A DNA stretch of 64,000 bases from JBBDMX01 sp040878035 (GCA_040878035.1 JBBDMX010000088.1:1-64000), one strand, 5' to 3'. Numbered from the stretch's first letter, positions 1 through 7,491 are shown. Program-made: numbers and translations. The notes: generated by a model from the letters alone, not told the origin.

Positions 1-17
1 GCCAGCGGTGGAGCGCC

Positions 18-45
18 CGCGGGCTTACGCCGCGAGGCTCTGACT
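18..45 (-). repeat. R1 palindromic repeat, single copy
   Basis: An inverted-orientation copy of the 27-nt R1 unit: it reads CCGCGGGCTTACGCCGCG and ends GGCTCTGAC. It lies just upstream of the first gene. The unit holds two internal palindromes (CCGCGG and a GCCGCGCGGC-like core), and about twenty copies occur in the window. Confidence 0.85.
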
Positions 46-109
46 CCAATTGCTCGCTCCACACCGGCGGATTACCATCCGCTCTCAACCCTTGGCCCCG
101 GAGGCACCA

Positions 110-1249
110 GTGGCGAAAAAAGTATTGGTCAGCGGATGCTTCGACCTGCTGCACAGCGGGCATATCGCGTTTTTCCAGGAAGCCGCGCGCTATGGCGACC
201 TGTACGTGGCCCTGGGTTCGGATCGCACGGTCTACGAGCTCAAGGGCCGGCCGCCGGTGACCAGCGAGTCCGAGCGCCTGTTCATGGTGCAGTCCATCGC
301 GCCGGTGAAGGAGGCGTTTGTCTCCGGCGGCTCGGGCATACTCGACTTCGAGGGCGAGATGCGACAACTCAAGCCCGACTACCTGGTGGTGAACGAGGAG
401 GGCAACACGCCGGAGAAGGAGCGGTTGTGCCGCGACCTTGGCGTGGAGTACCTGGTGCTCAGCCGCCAGCCGCAGGCGGGGTTGGCCGCGCGATCGACCA
501 CCGCCTTGCGCAAAGTCGAGGAGATGCCCTACCGCATCGACCTGTGCGGCGGGTGGCTGGATCAGCCTTCGGTGAGCAAACATCACCACGGCGCGGTGGT
601 GACGCTGTCGCTCGAGCCGACGCTGGAGTTCAACGAGCGCAGCGGCATGGCGACGAGCACGCGCCGCGCGGCCCTGGACCTGTGGGGCCCGCGCCTGCCG
701 GCGGGCGACCCGCAACGGCTGGCGCGCATGCTCTTTGCCTGGGACAACCCGCCGGGCACCGAGGAAGTTTCCGGCTCGCAGGACGCCATCGGCATCGTCT
801 ACGCCGGGCTGGCGCGGTCAATGTATCAGGGCTGCTACTGGCCTGAGTCGATCCAGCGGATCATGGACGAGGCGACGCTGCGCTTCGTGGAGGAGTCGCT
901 CTATTTCGTACCGCTGGGCCCGCGCAAGGCTGATTTCCGCGTGCTCGACAACACGCGCATCGACGCGGCGGGCGCGGCCCGCCTGGCGGCGGCGGCCGAA
1001 GACTGCTGGCAAGCGATCAAAGCCCACGATCTGCCCGCCTTCGGCGCCGCCATGCGCGCCGGATTCGAGGCCCAAGTCGCCATGTACCCCAACATGTCCA
1101 ATGCCATGGTCACCGATCTAATCGACAAGCACCGCACCCATGCCGCCGGCTGGAAACTCTCGGGCGCTGGCGGCGGGGGCTACCTGGTGCTGGTGGCCGA
1201 AAAGCCCGTCGAACGCGCAGTGCGCGTCAAGGCGCGGCGGGCGACGTAG
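110..1249 (+). CDS. Bifunctional nucleotidyltransferase / GHMP-type sugar kinase fusion
   Basis: A 379-residue protein in two parts. Residues 1-130 are a cytidylyltransferase-like Rossmann domain: CFDLLHSGH carries the HxGH nucleotide-binding motif at 15-18. Residues from about 140 resemble GHMP kinases of the heptose-7-phosphate/fucose kinase type. They begin YRIDLCGGWLDQP, a divergent motif 1; SGMATSTRRAA looks like a degenerate motif 2; GSQDAIG follows; LSGAGGGGYL is motif 3. Such a pair would phosphorylate a sugar and then activate it as a nucleotide sugar, as in HldE or the fucokinase/GDP-fucose enzyme, but the substrate cannot be read here. I chose GTG at 110 because GGAGG sits 5 nt upstream and the protein then begins at the first beta strand. 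A TTG at 50 would add 20 unconserved residues that overlap a repeat-rich leader. The motif 2 region is weak, so kinase activity is uncertain. Confidence 0.8.
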   Translation: MAKKVLVSGCFDLLHSGHIAFFQEAARYGDLYVALGSDRTVYELKGRPPVTSESERLFMVQSIAPVKEAFVSGGSGILDFEGEMRQLKPDYLVVNEEGNTPEKERLCRDLGVEYLVLSRQPQAGLAARSTTALRKVEEMPYRIDLCGGWLDQPSVSKHHHGAVVTLSLEPTLEFNERSGMATSTRRAALDLWGPRLPAGDPQRLARMLFAWDNPPGTEEVSGSQDAIGIVYAGLARSMYQGCYWPESIQRIMDEATLRFVEESLYFVPLGPRKADFRVLDNTRIDAAGAARLAAAAEDCWQAIKAHDLPAFGAAMRAGFEAQVAMYPNMSNAMVTDLIDKHRTHAAGWKLSGAGGGGYLVLVAEKPVERAVRVKARRAT

Positions 1250-1250
1250 C

Positions 1251-1316
1251 GTCAGAGCCGCAAGGCGTAAGCCTGCGGGGGGAATCGTCCGCGGGCTTAT
1301 GCCGCGCGGCTCTGAC
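1251..1316. repeat. R1 inverted pair (hairpin)
   Basis: Two R1 copies face each other (1251-1278 forward, 1289-1316 reverse) with about 10 nt between them, directly after the stop codon at 1249. The forward copy is the AAGGCG/CCTGCGG subtype and the reverse copy the GCGCGG subtype. Transcripts of the upstream gene could fold into a long stem here. Confidence 0.85.
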
Positions 1317-1356
1317 TTCATTGCTCCGCCGTGAGGACACGGCGGCTCTCGATTCG

Positions 1357-1689
1357 TCACGATTCATCGGGAATCGACACAAACTCGCTGATGGACAGGC
1401 CGAAGCCTTCCAACGCTGTCGGGTGGAAGGGGTGGTTGGTGAGCAGGCGCAGGCGGCGGATGCCCAGGTCGCGGAGGACTTGCGAGCCGATGCCGTAGTC
1501 GCGCTTGTCGGTCGGCGGGGTGATGCCGGGGATCGCTTCCGAGCCGCCCAGGCGCAGGCGACACACGAGAGGAACAGTCTTGAGCCAAACCCGGGCTGTA
1601 GTGCTTGCTAAAGAGCTGGCCCACGACACCGTTGGCTCCGAATCATGCAGGCGGTCGGTCAGGTGACGGCCGCGGGATTTCCTCGCCAT
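1357..1689 (-). pseudogene. ribA: Remnant of GTP cyclohydrolase II (C-terminal end of RibBA/RibA)
   Basis: The last 51 codons (1357-1512) match the very end of GTP cyclohydrolase II: DKRDYGIGSQVLRDLG, then RRLRLLTNHP and ALEGFGLSISEFV. In the family these form the last two helices and strands of the riboflavin-synthesis enzyme. Nothing upstream resembles the rest of the enzyme: there is no zinc-binding Cys trio and no DHBP synthase domain. The open frame to 1689 reads as non-homologous sequence, and the metal permease gene ends at 1643 within it. I read this as a decayed or rearranged 3-prime end of ribBA. A real short gene is unlikely because the catalytic residues are absent. Confidence 0.7.
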
Positions 1690-2968
1690 GCGGGTCCTTG
1701 GCGGGGTAGCCCAGGGTGGCGTCGACTTCGTCCACCAGGTCGTGGGCGTGCTCCAGGCGGTCGGCGGCTTCGTGCACCTCGGCGGGGCTCAGGCCGGCTT
1801 CATCGGTCAGATACGACTCCCACAGGCGATGGGCACGGACCATTTCCAGGGCACGGGCGCGCCCTGCCGCGGTCAGGTTCAGCCGGTCATCCGCACGGTG
1901 AATCAGGTCGCGCACGTCCTGATGGTCGATGAGGCGCAGCACGCGACCCCTGCTGCGGCCTGCTTCGGCGGCCACGGCAGCGATGGTCGCGGTCAGTCCT
2001 TTGTTGCTGAGCTTGTAGATCGCCTTGAGCATGTCCTCGGCGCCCACGTGCTGGCGACGGCCCTGACGGCGCAGGAAGCCCACCAGCACGCCATGGCTGG
2101 GTGACAGCAGCACCGCCAGGCCAAAGAGTGCCGCGGCCACGAGCACCATGGCCGGGCCCGTCGGCGAGTTGATGACAAACGCCAGCACCAGGCCCAGCAC
2201 CGCCGAGATGGCGCCGAAGAGCGCCGAGAGCAGCAGCATGGTGGACATGCGATTGGTGAGCTGATAGGCGGTGGAGGCGGGGGTGACGACCATGGCCACG
2301 ACCATAATGACGCCGACGGTGGTGAGACCCGCCACCACCGTCAGCGATAGGAACGCCATGAGCAGGTAATGCAGCCAACCGACGGGCAGGCCCATGGCCG
2401 CGGCGAGCTGCGGGTCAAAGCTCATGAGCTTCATGGGATGATAGAGCAGGACGACCCACGCCAGTACGGCGGTGGTGACGATGCTGAGCATGATCAGGTC
2501 GCGCACGCTGACGGCCAGGGGTTCGCCAAAGAGGAAGCACTTGAGGTCGAAGTGCGTGCCGCGCGGCAGGGCGCTGATGAGGATGACGCCCAGGGCAAAC
2601 AGGGCGGTAAAGACGATGCCGATGGCGGAGTCTTCCTTGGTGCGTGCGTGGCGGCTGATGACACCCACGAGGATGGAGGTGATCATGCCCGCCGCCAGGG
2701 CGCCGATCATGAGGATGCCCGCGGCGTTGGTGGATTCGATGTTGATGCCGACGGCCACCAGCAGGAGGAACGCCGCCACCACGCCGGGCAGCACGGCATG
2801 GGACAGGGCGTCGCCGATCAGCGCCATGCGGCGCAGCACCACGAAGCAGCCCAGCACGCCGCACACCACGCCCACCAGCAGGCTGCACGCGGTGATGACC
2901 AGGTACTTGCTGGTGAAGGGCAGATACCAGGTGGACCAGTAAAAATCGATGGCGGCAAGGGTGGTCAT
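1643..2968 (-). CDS. Metal ABC transporter permease with C-terminal DtxR-like domain
   Basis: A 441-residue fusion. Residues 1-290 are an ABC-3 type permease (ZnuB/TroC/MntB family) with about eight hydrophobic segments, including the conserved GDALSHAVLPGV motif and, further on, TTVGVIMVVAMVVTPASTA. Residues from about 310 resemble a DtxR/MntR regulator: a winged-helix stretch (EDMLKAIYKLSNKGLT) and a metal-binding dimerisation segment (AHRLWESY, AEVHEAADRLEH, LGYPAKDPHGEEIP). The segment closely matches the separate regulator at 4996. The tail may sense metal and gate or regulate transport. ATG at 2968 precedes a hydrophobic start; a longer frame to 3082 would overlap the ATP-binding gene. 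It is the last of three genes in the operon, and a hairpin (3000-3021) lies in the gap before it. Confidence 0.9.
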   Translation of the reverse strand: MTTLAAIDFYWSTWYLPFTSKYLVITACSLLVGVVCGVLGCFVVLRRMALIGDALSHAVLPGVVAAFLLLVAVGINIESTNAAGILMIGALAAGMITSILVGVISRHARTKEDSAIGIVFTALFALGVILISALPRGTHFDLKCFLFGEPLAVSVRDLIMLSIVTTAVLAWVVLLYHPMKLMSFDPQLAAAMGLPVGWLHYLLMAFLSLTVVAGLTTVGVIMVVAMVVTPASTAYQLTNRMSTMLLLSALFGAISAVLGLVLAFVINSPTGPAMVLVAAALFGLAVLLSPSHGVLVGFLRRQGRRQHVGAEDMLKAIYKLSNKGLTATIAAVAAEAGRSRGRVLRLIDHQDVRDLIHRADDRLNLTAAGRARALEMVRAHRLWESYLTDEAGLSPAEVHEAADRLEHAHDLVDEVDATLGYPAKDPHGEEIPRPSPDRPPA

Positions 2969-2999
2969 AGTCAAATTCCGCGCGCCCTTACAAGGAAAG

Positions 3000-3021
3000 C
3001 CCACCCGCTCCCGCGGGTGGG
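3000..3021. other. Intercistronic hairpin between ABC ATPase and permease genes
   Basis: Perfect 9-bp arms (3000-3008 CCCACCCGC and 3013-3021 GCGGGTGGG) with a 4-nt loop sit in the spacer between the ATPase stop (3024) and the permease start (2968). No T-run follows on the minus strand, so an mRNA-stability or processing stem is more likely than a terminator. Confidence 0.55.
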
Positions 3022-3023
3022 GA

Positions 3024-3896
3024 TCACCCCGGCGGCTGCAACTCCGTATCCGCCCGCTCCAGCAGCGACAGGCGCCCGCCATAGGTGCGCTTCAGGTTCT
3101 CATCCGTCAGCACCTGCTTCACCGGCCCAAAGGCGACGATCCGTTGATTGAGCAGCATCAGCATGCCGAATTTCTCCAGCACCGACAGGTCGTGATTGAC
3201 CACCAGCAGCGTCCGGCCCTGGGCGCGCAGCTCGTTGATGAGTGTGAAGATCGCCTGCTCCGTCGCCGCATCGACGCCGGTGAACGGCTCATCCAGCAGC
3301 AGGACATCGGCATGCTGGCACAGGGCGCGGGCGATGAACACGCGCTGCTGCTGTCCGCCGGAAAGGTGGCGGATGTGCCGGTTGGCAAACTCGGTCATGC
3401 CCACCAGTTCCAGGGCATGGGCCGCGTCATCGCGATCGGATCGGCTGGGCCGGCGGAACAGGCCCATGTGGCTGTAGCGGCCCATCAGCACCACCTCCGC
3501 CACGGTGACGGGAAAGTCCCAGTCCACCGCCTCGGTCTGCGGCACATAGGCCACGCGATGCCGGCAGGTCTGGATCGGCTGGCCAAAGATCAGCACCTGC
3601 CCGGTGTCCGGCTTGAGCAGCCCCAGGATGGCTTTGAGCAACGTGCTCTTGCCCGCGCCGTTGGGGCCGACGATGCCCACCAGTTCGCCGCGCGGCACGC
3701 TGAAGCTGACCGAGCGCAGCACCGGGCGGGCTTCGTAGGAGACGGTGAGATGGCGCACCGTCAGCGGCGCGGGGGGACCAGGCCCGGCCATGCGAGCCTT
3801 GCCGCCTGGCTGGGGTTGTTCGCCGTCGTCACCCCCGCCCAATCGCCCGACAAGAGGGGAAGGAGTCACAGGCATGGCCGGGTCCGCACGTTTCAC
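3024..3896 (-). CDS. Metal ABC transporter ATP-binding protein (ZnuC/TroB/MntA type)
   Basis: A 290-residue ATPase that drives the importer encoded around it. Walker A GPNGAGKST is at 78-86. The Q-loop region reads VPQTEAVDWDFPVTV, typical of Mn/Zn/Fe ABC ATPases. The signature is LSGGQQQR, Walker B is VLLLDEPFTGVD and the H-loop VVNHD. The C-terminal GPVKQVLTDENL is also family-typical. The GTG start overlaps the TGA of the substrate-binding gene by four bases (GTGA), which suggests translational coupling. An in-frame ATG at 3791 would remove a 35-residue proline- and glycine-rich leader not usual in the family, so the true start may be there. Confidence 0.95.
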   Translation of the reverse strand: MKRADPAMPVTPSPLVGRLGGGDDGEQPQPGGKARMAGPGPPAPLTVRHLTVSYEARPVLRSVSFSVPRGELVGIVGPNGAGKSTLLKAILGLLKPDTGQVLIFGQPIQTCRHRVAYVPQTEAVDWDFPVTVAEVVLMGRYSHMGLFRRPSRSDRDDAAHALELVGMTEFANRHIRHLSGGQQQRVFIARALCQHADVLLLDEPFTGVDAATEQAIFTLINELRAQGRTLLVVNHDLSVLEKFGMLMLLNQRIVAFGPVKQVLTDENLKRTYGGRLSLLERADTELQPPG

Positions 3897-4894
3897 TTAA
3901 GCGCCTCCACCACCGTGGTCACATTGTGCTTGACCATGCCCACATAGGTGCCCGCCGGCTTGCCCGGCTCATCGAGCGAGTCGGAGAACAGCGTCCCGCC
4001 GATCTTGGCGCCCGAGTCGGCCGCCACGCGTTTGACCAGGTCATTGAGCACCTTGGATACCGAGGTCTCGATGAACAGGGCGCGAACGTTGCGATCCTTG
4101 ACCAGCCGCTCGAGCCGCTCCAGGTCCTGAGGCTTGGCCTGCTGCTCGGTGCTGATGCCGATCACCGCGTGCACTTCGATGTCGTACGCCTGGCCGAAGT
4201 ATTGGAAGGCGTCGTGGCTGGTGATCATCACCCTCTGCTCGCGCGGCACGGTGGCGATTTGCACCTTGGTCCAGGCGTGCAACTCCTCGAGCTTGAGCAG
4301 GTAGGCGTTGGCACGCTCCCGGTATTTTTCCGCGTTGGCCGGGTCGGCATCCATCAGGGCGGCGCGGGCACGCTGGGTGTAGACCTGGAAATGCTCGATG
4401 TTGAACCAGCAGTGGGGGTCAGCGGCGCCGGTGCCGGCCTTGCCCGGGTCAGCACTGCCTAACGGCTTGATGCGCTGATCTTCCGCCAGCGCCACCACCT
4501 TGGCCTTGGACCCGGCGCGGTGCTGGATGATATCCAGCAGCGTCGCCTCCAGGTGCAGGCCGTTGTAGAGCACCACATCCGCGTCGCCGATCATCTGGTC
4601 ATCGCGCGGGCGCACATCGTAGATGTGCGGGTCTTCGCCCGGCCGCATGATGCTGATCACCTGGGCATCATCGCCCACCAGCTCGCGCGCCAGGTCGGCG
4701 ATCATCGTCGTCGTGCAGACGACCTTGATCTTGCGTGCGCCGTCCCCCGACCGTGCCGCACCGTCCCCGCACGCACTTAGCGCCGGCACGATCAGCGCCA
4801 TCACCACGAGCAAAGCCCACGGGCGGCCGCGCTTTGGCGGGTTAAGCGGGGCTACGACGCGGCCTAATCCACCAGTATGACCGAGCTTACGCAA
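3893..4894 (-). CDS. Metal ABC transporter substrate-binding lipoprotein (cluster A-I, TroA/ZnuA-like)
   Basis: A 333-residue exported lipoprotein that captures a divalent metal for the importer. A hydrophobic leader (WALLVVMALIVPALSACG) ends in lipobox LSAC. Expected ligand positions are present: His in EDPHIYD, His in ADPHCWF, His in TSHDAFQYF and Asp in FSDSLDEPG. The third ligand is His, as in TroA and ZnuA, not Glu as in PsaA/MntC. The start is TTG: GGAG lies 7 nt upstream, and no in-frame ATG precedes the signal peptide. It is the first gene of the operon, behind a clear promoter and operator (4917-4964). Metal identity (Mn, Zn or Fe) cannot be decided; the DtxR-type neighbour favours Mn or Fe. 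Confidence 0.93.
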   Translation of the reverse strand: MRKLGHTGGLGRVVAPLNPPKRGRPWALLVVMALIVPALSACGDGAARSGDGARKIKVVCTTTMIADLARELVGDDAQVISIMRPGEDPHIYDVRPRDDQMIGDADVVLYNGLHLEATLLDIIQHRAGSKAKVVALAEDQRIKPLGSADPGKAGTGAADPHCWFNIEHFQVYTQRARAALMDADPANAEKYRERANAYLLKLEELHAWTKVQIATVPREQRVMITSHDAFQYFGQAYDIEVHAVIGISTEQQAKPQDLERLERLVKDRNVRALFIETSVSKVLNDLVKRVAADSGAKIGGTLFSDSLDEPGKPAGTYVGMVKHNVTTVVEALK

Positions 4895-4916
4895 TTCGTA
4901 TCTCCATGGTTGCGAC

Positions 4917-4930
4917 TTTGACTAATCAAA
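4917..4930. promoter_or_regulatory. Candidate operator for the DtxR/MntR-type regulator
   Basis: The near-perfect palindrome TTTGACTAATCAAA has arms TTTGA/TCAAA around four bases. It lies between the divergent transporter operon and the regulator gene, four bases downstream of the -10 box of the transporter promoter, so a bound repressor would cover the transcription start. It is not a classic DtxR 19-mer or E. coli MntR box. The assignment rests on position and symmetry. Confidence 0.6.
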
Positions 4931-4934
4931 ATCA

Positions 4935-4964
4935 ACAATAAGGTATCTCATGAGCTGGTGTCAA
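4935..4964 (-). promoter_or_regulatory. Sigma-70 type promoter of the metal ABC transporter operon
   Basis: On the minus strand TTGACA (4964-4959) is followed after 18 nt by TATTGT (4940-4935). The -10 box is about 40 nt upstream of the TTG start at 4894, leaving room for the GGAG ribosome site. This is one of the best -35/-10 pairs in the window. Confidence 0.65.
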
Positions 4965-4995
4965 GTGCGGTCAAAAGTTATGATGCCTCTAAACC

Positions 4996-5667
4996 ATGCC
5001 AAGCGTCACCGTCGAAGACTACCTCAAGCAAATCTACCTGGAGCAGCAATCTGCCCCCGGCGGCTTGGTCAGCATGGGCCGGCTTGCCGAGGTCATGCAC
5101 GTCGTGCCCGGCACCGCGACCGCCATGGTCAAGTCCCTGGCGGAGTCGGGCCTGGTCAGTTACGAGCCGCGCAGCGGCGTGCGCCTCAGCCGCGGCGGGG
5201 AACGCCTGGCGCTGGGCGTCGTGCGCCGACATCGACTGGTCGAGCTCTTCCTGGTCCGCACGCTGGGCATGGACTGGTCGGAAGTGCACGACGAGGCCGA
5301 GCGGCTGGAGCACGCCATCTCCGACAAGGTGCTCCCGGCCATCGACCGCACGCTGGGCTACCCGCAGTTTGATCCGCACGGCGACCCGATCCCGCCGGCC
5401 CACGGTCGGCCCGCCGCCACTTCCGCAGGTGCGCTGGTGAGCCTGTCGGACTGCCGCGCCGGCGACCAGGTGCGCGTCAGCCGCATCATGGATCAGGACG
5501 CCGCCTTTCTCCAGTTCGCCGATCGTCACGGCCTGACGCCGGGGACGACGCTGACCGTGGACGCCAACGACACGGTGGCCGACGCGCTGACGGTGCGCGA
5601 CGGCGACGGCCGCTCGTTGACCCTGGGCGCCAGCGCCGCGGGGAAGATTCAAGTCGAGCCGGGGTGA
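4996..5667 (+). CDS. DtxR/MntR-family metal-dependent transcriptional regulator
   Basis: A 223-residue regulator expected to repress the divergent importer when metal is plentiful. Residues 1-65 form a winged helix (VEDYLKQIYLEQQ, MGRLAEVMHVVPGTATAMVK). Residues 70-135 are the metal-binding dimerisation domain, with RRHRLVELF, VHDEAERLEH and FDPHGDPIP holding the His/Glu ligands. Residues 145-223 look like a FeoA/SH3 domain (LSDCRAGDQVRVSRI), the long DtxR/IdeR layout rather than short MntR. The ATG at 4996 gives the usual N-terminus. Its dimerisation domain strongly resembles the tail of the permease at 1643, which suggests that the tail was copied from such a regulator. Confidence 0.93.
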   Translation: MPSVTVEDYLKQIYLEQQSAPGGLVSMGRLAEVMHVVPGTATAMVKSLAESGLVSYEPRSGVRLSRGGERLALGVVRRHRLVELFLVRTLGMDWSEVHDEAERLEHAISDKVLPAIDRTLGYPQFDPHGDPIPPAHGRPAATSAGALVSLSDCRAGDQVRVSRIMDQDAAFLQFADRHGLTPGTTLTVDANDTVADALTVRDGDGRSLTLGASAAGKIQVEPG

Positions 5668-5675
5668 GCGCTGGA

Positions 5676-5843
5676 TCCGAGCCGCGCGGCGTAAGCCCGC
5701 GGTCGAACCGTCAGAGCCGCGCGGCGTAAGCCCGCGGACGAACCGTCAGAGCCGCGCGGCGTAAGCCCGCGGTCTTTCCGTCAGAGCCGCGCGGCGTAAG
5801 CCCGCGGACGAACCACCGCAGGCTTACGCCTTGCGGCTCTGAC
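5676..5843. repeat. R1 tandem array, 35-nt period, closed by an inverted copy
   Basis: Four forward R1 copies start at 5676, 5711, 5746 and 5781, exactly 35 nt apart, with 8-nt spacers such as ACGAACCG. The first is slightly decayed (CCGAGCC). A reverse AAGGCG-type copy occupies 5816-5843. The array fills nearly all of the gap between the regulator gene and pyrR. Spacers this short and similar exclude CRISPR. Confidence 0.9.
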
Positions 5844-5860
5844 CTTGGTACCATGCCGCC

Positions 5861-6424
5861 ATGCGGATCCTGGCCGATGAAACGCGCGTGGCCGAGCTGG
5901 TTGACCAACTGGCGCAGGCCATTGTGCAGGACGTGGCCGGCGCCACCTGCGCCCAGCCGCGTGCTCCCTGGGCCCTGGTGGGCATACGCAGCCGTGGCGA
6001 CGTCCTGGCACGCCGACTGGCGACGCGACTTCAGCCCGATCACGTCGGCGTGCTGGATATCACCCTCTATCGCGATGACCTCTCCGAAGTCGCCTCCCAA
6101 CCCATCGTGCGCACCACGGAGATTCCTTTTGCCATCGACGGGCTCAACATCGTGCTGGTGGACGACGTGCTGATGACCGGCCGATCGATTCGGGCGGCGC
6201 TCCAGTCGCTGATGGACCTGGGCCGGCCGCGGCGGGTGTGGCTCAGCGTGCTGGTGGACCGCGGCGGGCGCGAGTTGCCTATCGCGCCGGATCACGTGGG
6301 CCTGGATCTGTCGGGCCGCACCATGCAGGGCGTCAACAGCGCCGTGGTGGCGCCGGGCCAGCGCGTTGAGGTGCGGCTGCAACCGACGGATGAAAGAGAC
6401 TTGATCGCGGTGACCGATGAGTGA
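5861..6424 (+). CDS. pyrR: PyrR, pyrimidine operon regulator / uracil phosphoribosyltransferase
   Basis: At 187 residues it has the usual PyrR length. The PRPP-binding loop reads VLVDDVLMTGRSIRAAL. Family blocks VGIRSRGDVLARRLA, LDITLYRDDLSEV and VLVDRGGRELPIAPDHVG are all present. In the family PyrR binds pyr mRNA in a UMP-dependent way and has weak uracil phosphoribosyltransferase activity. pyrB follows after about 100 nt, the classical order. I see no clear PyrR-binding attenuator in the leader, which is filled with R1 repeats. The stop codon is the first base triplet of an R7 word run (GTGAAGTGAAAAGTAG), followed by an R3 copy. Confidence 0.96.
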   Translation: MRILADETRVAELVDQLAQAIVQDVAGATCAQPRAPWALVGIRSRGDVLARRLATRLQPDHVGVLDITLYRDDLSEVASQPIVRTTEIPFAIDGLNIVLVDDVLMTGRSIRAALQSLMDLGRPRRVWLSVLVDRGGRELPIAPDHVGLDLSGRTMQGVNSAVVAPGQRVEVRLQPTDERDLIAVTDE

Positions 6425-6528
6425 AGTGAAAAGTAGAAAATGGAAAGTGAAAAGTAAGTATCTGCCCCTATGAAGCGCCGCGGCTTTGCCACGCTCCTGC
6501 ACCCGCCACGTTATCATCCACCTCCACC
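6425..6528. repeat. R7 word run plus R3 copy between pyrR and pyrB
   Basis: GAAAAGTAG/GGAAAGTGAAAAGTAAG-type words (6425-6455) are followed by the R3 core GAAGCGCCGCGGCTTTGCC (6470-6488). The remaining 40 bases lead to the pyrB ATG, without an obvious Shine-Dalgarno site. Confidence 0.75.
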
Positions 6529-7491
6529 ATGCCCAAAGCGTCCGCCGCCTATCGCTGGCCTCACAAGCACCTGCTGGGTCTGGAAGAGCTTTCGGCCCAG
6601 GACATGCGCTTCCTGTTCCACACCGCCCAGGGCTTCGAGGGCGTGAGCACGCGCAGCGTCAAGAAGGTGCCCGCCCTGCGCGGCAAGGTGGTGGTCAACC
6701 TCTTCTTCGAGGACTCGACGCGCACGCGCGCCAGCTTCACCCTGGCCGCCAGCCGTCTCTCGGCCGACATCCTCGAGTTCTCCGCCAAGGGATCGAGCGT
6801 CACCAAGGGTGAAACCCTGCGCGACACGGCCCGCAACATCGAAGCCATGGGCGTGGACGTGCTCGTGGTGCGGCACCACCTTTCCGGCGCCGCGGTGCAA
6901 TTGTCCCGCGTGGTGCAGTCGTCGGTGATTAACGCCGGCGACGGCCAGCACGAGCACCCCACGCAGGGCCTGTTGGATATTTACACCATCGCCCGCCGCC
7001 TGGGCCGGCATGACTTTGACATGTCGGGCCTGAGCGTGGCGATCGTGGGCGACATCGCGCACAGCCGGGTGGCGCGCTCGAACGTGCACGGGCTCTTGAA
7101 ACTGGGCGCGCGGGTGATCGTGGTCGGGCCGACGACGCTGTTGCCGCGCGGCTTTGCCGACATGGGTTGCGAGCTCTCGACGGATCTCGACGATGTGCTG
7201 CCGCGCGTCGATGTGGTCAACATGCTGCGCGTGCAATTCGAGCGCATGCAGAGCCAGGCGTTCCCCAGCCTGCGCGAGTATGTGACGTTCTTCGGCTTGA
7301 ACGCACGCCGGCTGGCCAAGGCCCGCAAGGACATCCTGGTCATGCACCCCGGCCCGCTCAACCGCGGCATCGAAATCGATTCCCAGGTCGCCGACGGCCC
7401 CAACAGCACCATCCTCGAGCAAGTCACCAACGGCCTGGCGATCCGCATGGCGGCGCTGTTCCTGGTGACGCACGTGGAAAGTGCGAAGTAA
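6529..7491 (+). CDS. pyrB: Aspartate carbamoyltransferase catalytic subunit
   Basis: A 320-residue enzyme that condenses carbamoyl phosphate with aspartate in pyrimidine synthesis. The carbamoyl-phosphate loop STRTRASF is at 63-70. VTKGETLRDTARN is the mobile 80s-loop equivalent; GDGQHEHPTQGLLD and MHPGPLNRG are the other signature blocks. Length matches class B/C single-chain enzymes; no pyrI or pyrC follows. The final codons and the TAA lie within an R7 word run (AAGTGCGAAGTAAAAAAGTG), so the repeat supplies the stop. Confidence 0.96.
   Translation: MPKASAAYRWPHKHLLGLEELSAQDMRFLFHTAQGFEGVSTRSVKKVPALRGKVVVNLFFEDSTRTRASFTLAASRLSADILEFSAKGSSVTKGETLRDTARNIEAMGVDVLVVRHHLSGAAVQLSRVVQSSVINAGDGQHEHPTQGLLDIYTIARRLGRHDFDMSGLSVAIVGDIAHSRVARSNVHGLLKLGARVIVVGPTTLLPRGFADMGCELSTDLDDVLPRVDVVNMLRVQFERMQSQAFPSLREYVTFFGLNARRLAKARKDILVMHPGPLNRGIEIDSQVADGPNSTILEQVTNGLAIRMAALFLVTHVESAK

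Noticed and set aside
5676..5843. CRISPR array
   Set aside because: Spacers are 8 nt and nearly identical, the repeat is a known interspersed unit found singly all over the window, and no cas gene is present. The same applies to 22704-22898.
5860..6528. PyrR-responsive attenuator ahead of pyrR or pyrB
   Set aside because: The leaders consist of R1 or R7/R3 repeats. No anti-terminator/terminator pair with a PyrR binding loop could be drawn with confidence.
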